From the NCBI GenBank assembly GCA_036556425.1, contig DATBJJ010000003.1, forward strand, positions 11,373-75,372: DNA of 64,000 nucleotides, given 5' to 3'. Each line of letters begins with the position of its first letter. Positions within the stretch are counted from its first letter, which is position 1. Shown piece after piece: positions 16,377 to 25,160 of this stretch. A program made the translations under genes and the position numbers. This DNA is from DATBJJ01 sp036556425. GTDB taxonomy: Bacteria > Acidobacteriota > Vicinamibacteria > Vicinamibacterales > 2-12-FULL-66-21. The notes beneath the pieces were generated by a model. The model was given only the letters and a program-made list of their open reading frames with translations. It made no database searches and had not been told where the DNA came from.

Positions 16377-17345
16377 ATGCGCATCAGACTCACTCGCCTC
16401 CTTGCAGGAGCTCTGTTCGTCCTCGCCTTGTTGGTCGTCCTTGCGGTTGCCGCGATCGAGATCCGCTCGCGCCGGACGTTCGACGCGCCGTTCCCGGCGA
16501 TCGCCGCGTCGAAGGATCCCGCGGTCATCGCGAGAGGGCGTTACATCGCGTACTCGACCGCCGCGTGCGCCTACTGTCACGTCCCGAGGGATCGATGGTC
16601 GTCGCTCGACAAGGCGGAGATGCCGCTCTCGGGCAACCATGTCTTTCCACTCCCCTTCGGCGAGCTGATCTCGCCAAACATCACGCCGGACGACGAAACG
16701 GGCATCGGGCGGCGCACGGATGGTGAGCTCGCGCGCATCCTCCGGTACGGCGTGCGTGCGGATGGACGCGCCGCGTTTCCGTTCATGGCGTTCCAAGACA
16801 TGAGCGACGAGGATCTGACCGCCGTGATCTCGTTCCTGCGATCGCAGACGCCGGTCCGTCAGGCCGTGCCCACGCACCGGCTGTCGCTCTTGGGGAAGGT
16901 GCTGATGGCGTTCGCGATCGTACCGCTCGGACCGACGGCGCCGCCGCCGAGCGTCAGTCCGGTGGGACCGTCGGTCGCGCGCGGCGAGTATCTCGCCACG
17001 CGGGTCTCGTCATGCGCCGAATGTCATACCGATCGCGATCCGCAGAACGGCCAGTTCGTAGGTCCGAAGTTCGGCGGCGGTCAACGCATGGATCTTGCCG
17101 CCGACAGCACGAAGGTCGCCGTGCCGCCGAATTTGACGCCGGATCCAAGAACGAGCCCGATTGGTCTGTGGTCGGAAGACGTGTTCGTCGGACGGTTCCG
17201 CATGGGTGAAACGCTGGCGGGCACGCCGATGCCGTGGGGCGCCTACGCGCGGATGACCGAGGACGATCTGCGGAGTATTTTCCGGTACCTGCGAACCCTG
17301 CCGCCGCACGAGCACGACACGGGTCCGCGGATGCAGCAGAAATAG
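16377..17345 (+). CDS. Membrane-anchored diheme c-type cytochrome
   Basis: 322 aa. An N-terminal signal anchor (residues 7-28, LLAGALFVLALLVVLAV) is followed by two cytochrome c domains with heme motifs CAYCH at 64-68 and CAECH at 213-217. NITPD-type segments follow each heme (residues 101-105 and LTPD later), as in the cytochrome subunits of alcohol and sugar dehydrogenases; methionines in FPFMAFQ and TPMPWGAY are candidate axial ligands. It should carry electrons in the periplasm from an unidentified dehydrogenase, not encoded nearby. The third heme of typical three-heme dehydrogenase subunits is absent. It is divergent from padR. Confidence 0.9.
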   Translation: MRIRLTRLLAGALFVLALLVVLAVAAIEIRSRRTFDAPFPAIAASKDPAVIARGRYIAYSTAACAYCHVPRDRWSSLDKAEMPLSGNHVFPLPFGELISPNITPDDETGIGRRTDGELARILRYGVRADGRAAFPFMAFQDMSDEDLTAVISFLRSQTPVRQAVPTHRLSLLGKVLMAFAIVPLGPTAPPPSVSPVGPSVARGEYLATRVSSCAECHTDRDPQNGQFVGPKFGGGQRMDLAADSTKVAVPPNLTPDPRTSPIGLWSEDVFVGRFRMGETLAGTPMPWGAYARMTEDDLRSIFRYLRTLPPHEHDTGPRMQQK

Positions 17346-17347
17346 CG

Positions 17348-17394
17348 GGGACACTCACACGGACAGTCACGTCACTGTCACCGGCGAGTGTCCC
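17348..17394. terminator. Nested inverted repeat GGGACACTC/GAGTGTCCC
   Basis: GGGACACTC (17348-17356) pairs with GAGTGTCCC (17386-17394), and within it GACAGT (17362-17367) pairs with ACTGTC (17374-17379). The element lies between convergent genes. It belongs to the same GGGGAC...GTCCCC palindrome family as 31165-31203 and 34380-34536. There is no T-tract. Confidence 0.6.
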
Positions 17395-17609
17395 TACTCT
17401 TCGTTCTCGTCGAAGGCGTCGTCTCCCCACGGCGACGGCTGCGGACCGGGGACGATGCCCGCGATGTCCGGATCCTCGTCGCCGTTCGCGGCGGGACGCG
17501 CGGCCTTGCGCGACGCCGCCTCCAAGCGGCGCGCGGTTTTCTGTTGCTGCTTCTCTTGACGCGCGCGTTCGCGCGCCCGTTTATTTTGCGTTGGTCGTGA
17601 TTTCTGCAC
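17394..17609 (-). CDS. Small highly charged protein ending GIVPGPQ-type motif
   Basis: 71 aa. The first half is a basic helix rich in Arg, Lys and Gln (MQKSRPTQNKRARERARQEK onward), likely a coiled coil or nucleic-acid-binding helix. The second half is acidic and turn-rich: DEDPDIAGIVPGPQPSPWGD, ending in acidic residues. From memory, similar short proteins with a GEDPD-x-AGIVPGPQ core occur in Acidobacteriota and Deltaproteobacteria without assigned function, but this recollection was not checked. The clear two-part composition and independent position support a real gene. Its stop codon overlaps the GAGTGTCCC arm of the adjoining hairpin. Function unknown. Confidence 0.65.
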   Translation of the reverse strand: MQKSRPTQNKRARERARQEKQQQKTARRLEAASRKAARPAANGDEDPDIAGIVPGPQPSPWGDDAFDENEE

Positions 17610-17648
17610 CGTGCCCCCCCGGCTCAGTATACCCCGGGGGAACGCGTG

Positions 17649-18122
17649 TCAGCGCCAGGTGTAGCCCACGCCGAACTTGAACTCGGGGCTGTCGAACGCG
17701 CCGATCTTGAACTCGAAGAACAGCCCCTTCGCGTGCTCGACGCCGACGAGCGCGTTCAATCCGCCCTCGGCGCGCGTGTCGTCGTCATGCTTGATGATGT
17801 TCAACGCCGGGCCGCCGCCCGCGTAGAGATGCCACGGCGAGCGCGTGGGAAAGAAGTACGCGAACTCGACGTTGAATCCTACGAGCGTCTGGTCGTCGCC
17901 CAGGCCGATCTCGACGTTCGGCCGGAACCGCAGGCGATCGATGATCGGATCGGTCTGCACGTGCGCGCCGAAGTAGAACTGATCGGGATCGACCGACACG
18001 CCGGCGCGCGCGCCCACCTCGAGCTGCTGCGCTGACGCGGCCCGCGCGCCGATGCCCGACGCGGCGGCGACGACGAGAGCACAAATGAGGGTCCGCACGA
18101 CGGATTGCAAGCTCTTCTTCAT
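17649..18122 (-). CDS. Outer-membrane beta-barrel-like exported protein
   Basis: 157 aa. A signal peptide (MKKSLQSVVRTLICALVVAA, cleaved near ASAQQ) precedes alternating hydrophobic strands with glycine turns: LEVGARAGVSVDPDQFYFGA, VEIGLGDDQ, HLYAGGGPALNIIKH and a terminal FKFGVGYTWR. This fits a small eight-stranded barrel of the OmpA/OmpW-like or outer-membrane-protein-beta-barrel family, with an aromatic near the C-terminus. Role unknown, structural or porin-like. The ATG at 18122 is preceded by GAGG. The gene is on its own between the small charged gene and the pruA terminator. Confidence 0.75.
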   Translation of the reverse strand: MKKSLQSVVRTLICALVVAAASGIGARAASAQQLEVGARAGVSVDPDQFYFGAHVQTDPIIDRLRFRPNVEIGLGDDQTLVGFNVEFAYFFPTRSPWHLYAGGGPALNIIKHDDDTRAEGGLNALVGVEHAKGLFFEFKIGAFDSPEFKFGVGYTWR

Positions 18123-18190
18123 CACACCTCGCCTTATGAGTAAGTGTTCGGCGCGGACTCGATGCAAGATCCGGGTCAGCGCCGTACAAG

Positions 18191-18222
18191 AAAAAGGGAC
18201 GGGCACCCGCCCGTCCCTTTTA
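18191..18222 (-). terminator. Strong intrinsic terminator after pruA
   Basis: AAAGGGACGGGC (18193-18204) and GCCCGTCCCTTT (18209-18220) form a perfect 12-bp stem with a 4-nt loop. On the minus strand it is followed by TTTTT, so it ends the pruA transcript 30 bp after its stop codon; the T-run on the plus strand makes it potentially bidirectional. Confidence 0.9.
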
Positions 18223-18251
18223 GACGTTTTGCCGATGGCTCCAGCCGGCCG

Positions 18252-19958
18252 TCACTCCTCGCCCATGAACGGATACGTGTAATCACGCGGCGGCGAGAAC
18301 GTCTCCTTCACGGTGCGTGCGCTGACCCACCGAACGAGGTTCAGTTTCGACCCGGCCTTGTCGTTGGTCCCCGAGGCGCGCGCGCCGCCGAATGGCTGCT
18401 GCCCCACGACGGCGCCGGTCGGCTTGTCGTTGATGTAGAAATTGCCCGCCGCGTTGCGAAGCGCGCTCAACGCCTGACGCACGGCGATCCGATCTTTCGC
18501 GAACACCGCGCCGGTCAACGCGTACGGCGACGTGCGATCGACGACCGCGAGCGTCTCGGCCCACTTCGCATCGGAATAGACATGCGCCGTGACGACCGGT
18601 CCGAAGATCTCCTCGCAGAGCAGCCGGTACGCCGGATCGGCGGTCTCGATGAGCGTCGGCTCGATGAAGTACCCGGTGTCGCCCTTCGCCACGCCTCCCT
18701 GAATGACCTTGGCGTTTTTCTTCGCGTCCGCGAGGTACTCGCTGATCCGCACGAACGCTTTCTGATCGATGACCGCGCCCATGAAGTTGCGGAAGTCGCG
18801 GACGTCGCCCATCCGGATATCTTTCATCATCGCGACGGTCCGATCCCTGACCTCGCCCCACAGCGACTGCGGCACGTAGATGCGGCTCGCCGCCGAGCAC
18901 TTCTGCCCTTGATACTCGAACCCGCCGCGCGCGATCGCGACGGCCACTTCCTGCGGATCGGCGGATGGATGCACGACGATGAAGTCTTTGCCGCCGGTCT
19001 CGCCGACCAGGCGCGGATAGGATCGATAGCGGCCGACGTTCTCGCCGATCTTCTTCCACATGCTGTTGAAGACGGCGGTGCTGCCGGTGAAGTGCACGCC
19101 CGCGAGGTCCGGCGAGTCGAGCAGCTGATTCGTGATCGCCTGCGCGTCGCCGGGCAGGAAGTTGATGACGCCCGGCGGCAGGCCGGCCGTCTCGAGCACC
19201 TTCAGCGTGTAGTATCCGCTCAGCATCGCGGCGGATGCCGGCTTCCAGACGATCGTGTTGCCCATCAATGCCGGCGCCGTCGTGAGGTTCCCTCCGATCG
19301 CGGTGAAGTTGAACGGCGTGATCGCGTAGACGAACCCCTCGAGCGCGCGATACTCCATCGAGTTCCACACGCCGGGACCGCTGACGGGCTGCTCGCTGTA
19401 CAGCTCCTGCGCGAAGTACGTGTTGAATCGCCAGAAATCGATCATCTCCGACGCGGCATCGATCTCGGATTGAAACGCCGTCTTCGACTGTCCGAGCATC
19501 GTCGCGGCGTTGATCGTGGGGCGCCACGTCGTCGCGAGCAGCTCCGCGGCGCGAAGGATGACGGCGGCGCGATCCTCCCACGGCCAGCTCGCCCACTCGC
19601 GGCGCGCCTCCGCCGCGGCGGCGATGGCCTGCTGCACGTGCTCCGGACTCGCCTTGTGATATTCGGCGAGGACGTGCTTGTGATCGTGCGGCATCACGGT
19701 CTTGTCGATGTTGCCGGTGCGAATCTCCTTGCCGCCGATGACGAGCGGGATCTCGATCTTCTCGGCCGCCATGGAGGCGAGCCGCGCCTTGAGCTCGGCG
19801 CGCTCCGGCGATCCGGCGGCGTACGTGCGATTCGGCTCGTTGACCGGCGGCGGCACGCGGCGGACGCCCGCGAACGCGGCGTCGAGCGTGACCGAGCCTG
19901 CCGGATTGTCGGTCGAGCTCGAGGTGGTGGTTGGTGCGGTCCCAGCGGTGATGGTCAT
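18252..19958 (-). CDS. pruA: L-glutamate gamma-semialdehyde (P5C) dehydrogenase
   Basis: 568 aa aldehyde dehydrogenase that oxidises glutamate gamma-semialdehyde/1-pyrroline-5-carboxylate to glutamate with NAD+, the second step of proline catabolism. The catalytic cysteine lies in QGQKCSAASR and the general-base glutamate in LVGETGGKDF; the NAD-binding WKPASAAMLSGY and GVHFTGSTAVF stretches are present, as is the C-terminal GGARASGTNDKAGS. Its length and N-terminal extension resemble the long ALDH4A1-type enzymes (about 560 aa) rather than short bacterial RocA (515 aa). No proline dehydrogenase gene is adjacent. It ends at a strong terminator, so it is monocistronic. Confidence 0.95.
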   Translation of the reverse strand: MTITAGTAPTTTSSSTDNPAGSVTLDAAFAGVRRVPPPVNEPNRTYAAGSPERAELKARLASMAAEKIEIPLVIGGKEIRTGNIDKTVMPHDHKHVLAEYHKASPEHVQQAIAAAAEARREWASWPWEDRAAVILRAAELLATTWRPTINAATMLGQSKTAFQSEIDAASEMIDFWRFNTYFAQELYSEQPVSGPGVWNSMEYRALEGFVYAITPFNFTAIGGNLTTAPALMGNTIVWKPASAAMLSGYYTLKVLETAGLPPGVINFLPGDAQAITNQLLDSPDLAGVHFTGSTAVFNSMWKKIGENVGRYRSYPRLVGETGGKDFIVVHPSADPQEVAVAIARGGFEYQGQKCSAASRIYVPQSLWGEVRDRTVAMMKDIRMGDVRDFRNFMGAVIDQKAFVRISEYLADAKKNAKVIQGGVAKGDTGYFIEPTLIETADPAYRLLCEEIFGPVVTAHVYSDAKWAETLAVVDRTSPYALTGAVFAKDRIAVRQALSALRNAAGNFYINDKPTGAVVGQQPFGGARASGTNDKAGSKLNLVRWVSARTVKETFSPPRDYTYPFMGEE

Positions 19959-20071
19959 CGTGATTGCGCCTCAAAAGACGTGGAGCGTTCGAACGAATCC
20001 AGACTTTCTATGCTACCCGTTCGGCTGCGGAGGTGGCGTTTCGTTCTTCTTATTTCCTCATTATCCTTCGC

Positions 20072-20100
20072 TTGACTTTCGTTTTTTATTCGCCTACACT
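20072..20100 (+). promoter_or_regulatory. Sigma-70-like promoter TTGACT-17-TACACT
   Basis: TTGACT (20072-20077) and TACACT (20095-20100) are separated by 17 bp in an AT-rich stretch. The predicted transcript would carry a leader of about 30 nt including the AGGAGG before ATG 20138. Confidence 0.75.
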
Positions 20101-20137
20101 CACGGGTCTCTTCGCGCGCGACAGGAGGATGTGAACG

Positions 20138-20617
20138 ATGGATCAGAAAGCGCTCTTCATGAAGTTCTGGGAGAAGGAAGCCACCGCGACACGGAAGGTG
20201 ATCGAGCGGATTCCGCAGGACAAATCCGACTACCGCGCCGATCCGAAGGCGCGGACCGCGCGCGAGATCGCATGGGTCATGGTGCGCGAAGAAATGGTGC
20301 TCGGCAGCGGGCTGGAGAAGGGCGCGCTCGAATGGGAAGACATTCCGACGCCTGCCACCGTGAAGGAGATCCTCGATACGTACGACAAGCACCATGGCGC
20401 CGTCACGAAAACGCTGCACTCGATTCCGTCGGAGCGGTGGGAAGCGAGCGTGCCGTTCATGTGGCAGGGACAGGAAGTGATGCGCGCGAGCGGCTACGAC
20501 AACGCGTGGGGTTTTCTCCTCGATCTGATTCACCATCGCGGCCAGCTCTCGACGTACTTGCGGCCGATGGGCTCGACGGTGCCGGCGATCTACGGCCCGA
20601 GCGCGGACGAGAGCTAG
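20138..20617 (+). CDS. DinB-family protein
   Basis: 159 aa DinB/DUF1572-type four-helix protein, a fold that usually binds a divalent metal through three histidines and is widespread with unknown function. Helix 1 carries KALFMKFWEKEATATRKVIE; the conserved late motif DLIHHRGQLSTYLRPMG contains the C-terminal histidine pair of the family, and KTAREIAW-like KARTAREIAWVM replaces the first W-x-x-x-x-x-H ligand region, so the metal site may be incomplete. The ATG has a strong AGGAGG nine bases upstream and a clear promoter. The MATE gene follows 32 bp later and may be co-transcribed. Confidence 0.85.
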   Translation: MDQKALFMKFWEKEATATRKVIERIPQDKSDYRADPKARTAREIAWVMVREEMVLGSGLEKGALEWEDIPTPATVKEILDTYDKHHGAVTKTLHSIPSERWEASVPFMWQGQEVMRASGYDNAWGFLLDLIHHRGQLSTYLRPMGSTVPAIYGPSADES

Positions 20618-20649
20618 GGGCGGAACGGAATCGAGGATAAGCTCACGTC

Positions 20650-22026
20650 ATGCAAGACCTCACGACTGGATCGATCACGCGGCACCTGCTGAAGACCGCC
20701 AGCTTCATGTTGGTGACGATGATCTTTCAGACGCTCTACTTCCTGATCGATCTGTACTGGGTCGGCCGGCTCGGCAAGGAAGCGGTCGCGGCGGTTGCGA
20801 TCGCGGGCAACCTCACCTTCATCGTGCTCGCGATCTCGCAAATGCTCGGCGTCGGGACGACGACGCTGGTGTCGCACGCCGTGGGTCAGAAGAATCAGGA
20901 GCGGGCGCTCCTGGTGTTCAACCAGTCACAGGTGCTGTCGATCCTCGTCGGCGCGGCGTTCCTCGTGGTCGCGATGCTGCTTCGGCGCGCGTATGCCTCG
21001 ACGCTCGGCGCGGATGCCGGCACGGCGCAGATGGCGACCGAGTACTTGACGTGGTTCATTCCCGCGATGGCGCTGCAATTCGCGATGGTCGCGATGGGAT
21101 CGGCGCTGCGTGGAACGGGCAACTTCAAGCCGGGAATGGTCGTGCAGACGGCGACGGTCATCCTCAACATGATCCTCGCGCCCTTCCTGATTTTCGGCTG
21201 GGGCACGGGCGTCGCGCTCGGCGTGGCGGGCGCCGCGCTCTCGTCGCTCGTCGCGGTCGGCGTCGGCACGATCTGGCTTTCGTTGTATTTCCTCAAGCCG
21301 ACGGACTACCTGCATTACGTCGTCCCGACCTGGCGTCCGCAATTGCCGCTCTGGTGGCAGATGCTGAAGATCGGTCTGCCCGCCGGCGCCGAGTTCGGGC
21401 TGATGGCCGTCTACCTGTTCATCGTCTACGTGATCACGCGGCCGTTCGGCGCGGCCGCGCAGGCTGGCTTCGGGATCGGCCTGCGGCTCGTGCAGGCCGG
21501 GTTCATGCCGGTCGTCGCGCTGGGGTTCTCGGTCGCGCCGGTGGCCGGACAGAACTTCGGCGCGCGGCTCGGCGATCGCGTGCGGCGAACGTTCTGGGAC
21601 GCGTCGATCTTGGCGACCATCGCGATGGTCGTCTGGGCGCTGGTCTGCTACTTTGCGGCCGGCTCGATGGTCCGGATCTTCACCGACGATTCCGAGGTCG
21701 TCGCCGTCGGCTCGGAGTATCTGCGCATCGTCTGCTGGACGTTCATCGGGTCGGGCATCATCTTCGTCTCGTCGAGCATGTTCCAGGCGATGGGCAACAC
21801 GCTCCCGCCGCTCGCGGCCTCGTTCAGCCGCGTGCTGCTCGTCGCGGTGCCCGCGATCCTGATGTCGCGCATGCCGGGATTCACGCTGCGATGGATCTGG
21901 TATCTGTCCGCGTTCACGATCGTTTTTCAGCTCGTGGCCGTGCTCTTGCTTTTGCAGCGCGAGTACCGCGTGCGGCTGACTTCGCCCGGGATGATGCCGG
22001 CTTCCGCGACGACCGGTACACGCTGA
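20650..22026 (+). CDS. MATE-family multidrug/Na+ antiporter
   Basis: 458 aa integral membrane protein with about 12 helices in two MATE bundles. Typical sequence includes FQTLYFLIDLYWVGRLGKEA, AVAIAGNLTF, and the second-half repeat GFGIGLRLVQAGFMPVVALG with APVAGQNFGAR. MATE proteins export drugs or metabolites using Na+ or H+ gradients. It is full length. Its last 113 bp are antisense to the 3' end of the DUF1801 gene on the other strand, which is unusual. Substrate cannot be predicted. Confidence 0.92.
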   Translation: MQDLTTGSITRHLLKTASFMLVTMIFQTLYFLIDLYWVGRLGKEAVAAVAIAGNLTFIVLAISQMLGVGTTTLVSHAVGQKNQERALLVFNQSQVLSILVGAAFLVVAMLLRRAYASTLGADAGTAQMATEYLTWFIPAMALQFAMVAMGSALRGTGNFKPGMVVQTATVILNMILAPFLIFGWGTGVALGVAGAALSSLVAVGVGTIWLSLYFLKPTDYLHYVVPTWRPQLPLWWQMLKIGLPAGAEFGLMAVYLFIVYVITRPFGAAAQAGFGIGLRLVQAGFMPVVALGFSVAPVAGQNFGARLGDRVRRTFWDASILATIAMVVWALVCYFAAGSMVRIFTDDSEVVAVGSEYLRIVCWTFIGSGIIFVSSSMFQAMGNTLPPLAASFSRVLLVAVPAILMSRMPGFTLRWIWYLSAFTIVFQLVAVLLLLQREYRVRLTSPGMMPASATTGTR

Positions 22027-22438
22027 CCCATTTGTCCATCGGAATGCTCGCGATCACCCCGCCGATCACGTCGAGCGGCAGATCGTCGGCGGCCTTGAAG
22101 TGCACGCACGCTTTCCCCATGTCGAGCTTCTTGCCACTCGCCTTGAACTGCGATCGAAACCGCTGCTCCGCTTTCTTGTCGGCGTACAACGGCATCAAAT
22201 GGATCGACATGTAACTCTTGTGCGAGGACAGCGCCGCGTAGCACAGCGGATGGCCGTTGTACGTGTCCGGACAGACGGATAGCGGCACGGAGTACATCAG
22301 CATCCCCATCCCCATACTTTCCTCATAGCCGCGCGGAAGGTTGTCGACGATCACCTTCCTCACCGTCTCGATCGCCGACCGGCGATCGTCGGACAGCGAA
22401 TTCATGAATTCCTGCACGGTCGTGGGTCTCGTCGGCAT
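21914..22438 (-). CDS. DUF1801-domain protein with basic tail
   Basis: 174 aa. Residues 1-140 match the DUF1801 (YdhG-like) fold: VQEFMNSLSDDRRSAIETVR, LPRGYEESMGMGMLMYSVPL, the conserved LCYAALSSHKSYMSIHLMPL and KKLDMGKACVHFKAADDLP. Function in the family is unproven. From residue 144 on the sequence becomes a Lys/Arg/Ala tail (SSRKPASSRAKSAARGTRAA) that is encoded antisense to the end of the MATE gene; related proteins often stop near the domain end, so the tail may be a read-through extension. Cytoplasmic. Confidence 0.85.
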   Translation of the reverse strand: MPTRPTTVQEFMNSLSDDRRSAIETVRKVIVDNLPRGYEESMGMGMLMYSVPLSVCPDTYNGHPLCYAALSSHKSYMSIHLMPLYADKKAEQRFRSQFKASGKKLDMGKACVHFKAADDLPLDVIGGVIASIPMDKWVSVYRSSRKPASSRAKSAARGTRAAKARARPRAEKRS

Positions 22439-22655
22439 GGAGAGTCCTCCTTGCGCTCACTTCGAGGCGACAAAGGATGGATCGCCGTGGGTTCGTTTCG
22501 CAAGACGTATGAGCCAGCGGAGAACGCCGAGTTTCAACGCTGAGCGGCAGAGGAGCAGAGGCTGGCCGAGGCACCACTCGCTCGTGCGCGCGGCCGCTCG
22601 GTTGTTTCCGTCGAAGAGATAGGCCTCTGCGAATCTCTCGCCCTTCGATCACAAT
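22439..22655. other. Non-coding gap with a faded repeat-like segment
   Basis: 217 bp without a convincing gene. Positions about 22515-22560 carry GCGGAGAACGCCGAG and GCGGCAGAGGAGCAGAGG words that resemble degenerate intergenic repeats. No promoter, terminator or structured RNA could be supported. Confidence 0.4.
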
Positions 22656-25040
22656 TCACGAATCACGCAAGACCACCATGGGATCGACGCGTGATGCCGC
22701 GCGCGCGGGAAGATACGACGCGAGCGCGGCGACGGCCAGGACGGCGAGCGCCGTGGCGGTGAAGACCGATGGATCCGTCGGCTTGACGTCGTTCAACACC
22801 GCGCGCAACACGCCGCCGAGCAGCCAAGCGCCGAAGGCGCCGAGCGCGGCGCCGATCGACGCGAGCAGGAGTCCTCTGAGCACGACGAGATTCCTCACGC
22901 GCCCGGCGTTGGCGCCGAGCGCGAGACGGATGCCGAACTCGCGCCGCTGGCGCCGCACGTCGTACGCCATCACACCGTAGACGCCAACCATCGCAAGGAG
23001 TCCCGCGAGCGCTCCGAAAAGTCCCGTCAGCGCGGACATCAGCTTCGGTTGACCGACGGATCCTTCGACGACGGCCTCCATCGTCTGGATCTGCGTGAGC
23101 GGGAGCGCCGGATCCATCGAGCCCACGATTTGACGGGCCGCGGGAATGACGCGCGTCGGATCGTCGGCGCGCGTGCGAATCACGACGGTCATGCTGCCGA
23201 ACGACGACTGGTCGATCGTCCGATAGAACTCGTACAGCGAGTTGAACATCAGCCCGCGCGATCTGATGTTGCCGATCACGCCGACGACCTCGTACCACGT
23301 CGAACGATCGCTGCCTTGGCCGAAGCGCTTGCCAATCGCATCCTGGCCCGGCCAGAACTTATCCGCCATGGCTTGATTGACGAGCACCGTTCGCGTGCCC
23401 TTGCCGTCGCGCGAATCGAGCAGTCGGCCCTTGACGAGCGGCACGCCGAGCGTTTGCAGATAGTCGCCGTAGATCCAGCGATACTCCACGAGCGGCGCCT
23501 GATTCGCCGTCCACGGCGTGCCGCCCTCGATTTGGAACTCGCCGTTCGATCCGAAATCCATCATCGGGAGGTGGCTCGTGAAGCCCGCGTGCTCGACTTC
23601 CCGGACCTGCGTCAGGCGCGCGTACAGGTCGCGGTAGAACGCGACGACTTGATCGGCGGATGCGTATCGCGGTCCCGCCGGCGTGATGCCGAACGAGACG
23701 ACGTGGTCGGTGCGGATGCCGGCGTCGCGGTTGCGAAGGAGCACGAGATTCTTCACCAGCAGACCGGCGCCGACGAGCAGCGCGAACGTGAGGGCGATCT
23801 CCGCGATGACGAGGCCGTTCCCGAGGCTGCGGCCGCCCGCGCTCGAGGTGCGGACGTCGTTCTCGCGGACGGTGCTCGTCAGATCGCTCGTGCGCAGGCG
23901 GACGAGCGGCCACACGCCGCACACGATGCCGACGAGGAGCGAGACGGCGGCGGCAAACGCGAGCACGCGCGCATCGATCGTGATCGTGTTCGCGCGCGGC
24001 AGCTGCGTGCCCGCGAGGATGACGAAGACGCGCACCATCCATCGCGCGAACACGACGCCCAGCACGCCGCCAACGAGCGCGAGGAGGATGCTCTCGGCGG
24101 TCAATTGCCGCGCGACATCCGATCGCCGCGCGCCGATCGCCATTCGAATCGCGAACTCTCTCTGCCGCGCGAGCCCGGACGCGAGCAGCAGGTTCGCCAC
24201 GTTCGCGCACGCGATCAGCAGCACGAGAAGGACCGCGCCCAGCAGCAGGCGCAGCGACGAGCGAACGCCGCCGACGACCACCTCGTAGTAACTGCGGACG
24301 TCGATGCCGTGGTTGTGCCCGAACTCGCGCGCGAGCGCCGTGCCGAGCGTCCGCATCTCCGCCGCGGCTCTCTCCAGCGCGACGCCTTTCTTCAGGCGCG
24401 CATAAGTGACCAGAAAATGATTGCCGCGCGTCGACGGCTCGAGCTTGCGCTGCAGCGGCACGAAGAACTGGCCGCGGCGATGCGCGAATCCCTCGGGCAT
24501 CACGCCGATGACGTCGTACGGCTTGCCGTCGAAGAGGATTCGTTGGCCGACAATGTTGCGGTCACCGTTGAACTGACGCATCCAGAAGTCGTAAGTGAGC
24601 ACGGTCACGGCGGGCCCGCCGAACTGATCCTCCTGCTCCGAGTACCACCGCCCGAGGGCCGGCTGTACGCCGAACACGTCGACGAGGCTCGCGGTCGTCG
24701 AGAGTCCTGGCACGCGAACCGGATCGCCGGACCCGGTCAACGTGTACGAGGCCTGCGTGGATCCGCCGATCGCGGCGAAGACCGTATTGCGCGTCTTCCA
24801 ATCCGTGTATTTCGGGAACGAGGCCGGACAGGTCGCGCACGCGGGCTGCGTATCGTAGACGGAGACGATCGCGGCGGGATCCGGATACGGCAGCGGTCTC
24901 AGCAGGACCGCGTTGAAGATGCTGAACACCGCGGTTGTCACGCCGATCCCGAGCGACAGCGCGATGACGGCAATCGTGGTGACGAACCGGGACCGCCGGA
25001 GCGTGCGAGCGGCGAACTTCAGGTCCTGGAGCAGGCGCAT
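22656..25040 (-). CDS. Duplicated MacB/FtsX-type ABC permease (ADOP family)
   Basis: 794 aa from ATG 25040. It begins MRLLQDLKFAARTLRRSRF, then TM1 (about 20-45, AVIALSLGIGVTTAVFSIFN), a MacB periplasmic domain, FtsX helices (VLLVLLIACANVANLLLASG), a second periplasmic domain and a final FtsX block ending PMVVLRDS. The start was chosen because GGAGG lies just upstream; an ATG at 25094 would add 18 residues. Unlike the other two copies in this window it lacks the N-terminal soluble head and has no PadR gene beside it, so its regulation must differ. No ATPase gene is adjacent. Confidence 0.9.
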   Translation of the reverse strand: MRLLQDLKFAARTLRRSRFVTTIAVIALSLGIGVTTAVFSIFNAVLLRPLPYPDPAAIVSVYDTQPACATCPASFPKYTDWKTRNTVFAAIGGSTQASYTLTGSGDPVRVPGLSTTASLVDVFGVQPALGRWYSEQEDQFGGPAVTVLTYDFWMRQFNGDRNIVGQRILFDGKPYDVIGVMPEGFAHRRGQFFVPLQRKLEPSTRGNHFLVTYARLKKGVALERAAAEMRTLGTALAREFGHNHGIDVRSYYEVVVGGVRSSLRLLLGAVLLVLLIACANVANLLLASGLARQREFAIRMAIGARRSDVARQLTAESILLALVGGVLGVVFARWMVRVFVILAGTQLPRANTITIDARVLAFAAAVSLLVGIVCGVWPLVRLRTSDLTSTVRENDVRTSSAGGRSLGNGLVIAEIALTFALLVGAGLLVKNLVLLRNRDAGIRTDHVVSFGITPAGPRYASADQVVAFYRDLYARLTQVREVEHAGFTSHLPMMDFGSNGEFQIEGGTPWTANQAPLVEYRWIYGDYLQTLGVPLVKGRLLDSRDGKGTRTVLVNQAMADKFWPGQDAIGKRFGQGSDRSTWYEVVGVIGNIRSRGLMFNSLYEFYRTIDQSSFGSMTVVIRTRADDPTRVIPAARQIVGSMDPALPLTQIQTMEAVVEGSVGQPKLMSALTGLFGALAGLLAMVGVYGVMAYDVRRQRREFGIRLALGANAGRVRNLVVLRGLLLASIGAALGAFGAWLLGGVLRAVLNDVKPTDPSVFTATALAVLAVAALASYLPARAASRVDPMVVLRDS

Positions 25041-25160
25041 GGGGCCTCCGCACGCTTTGACGGAGGTTTGAGGAGCCGCGTTGGTTGCCGTCATGCACTC
25101 CAATTCCGATTCGAAGTACAGAAGTGCGGCGCATGCGCGTAATGTAGGTACGGAGGTTAC

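Noticed and set aside
22323..22652. Overlapping frames in both strands upstream of the DUF1801 gene
   Set aside because: Arg/Ser-rich, no family features, and partly opposite the DUF1801 coding region; treated as non-coding.
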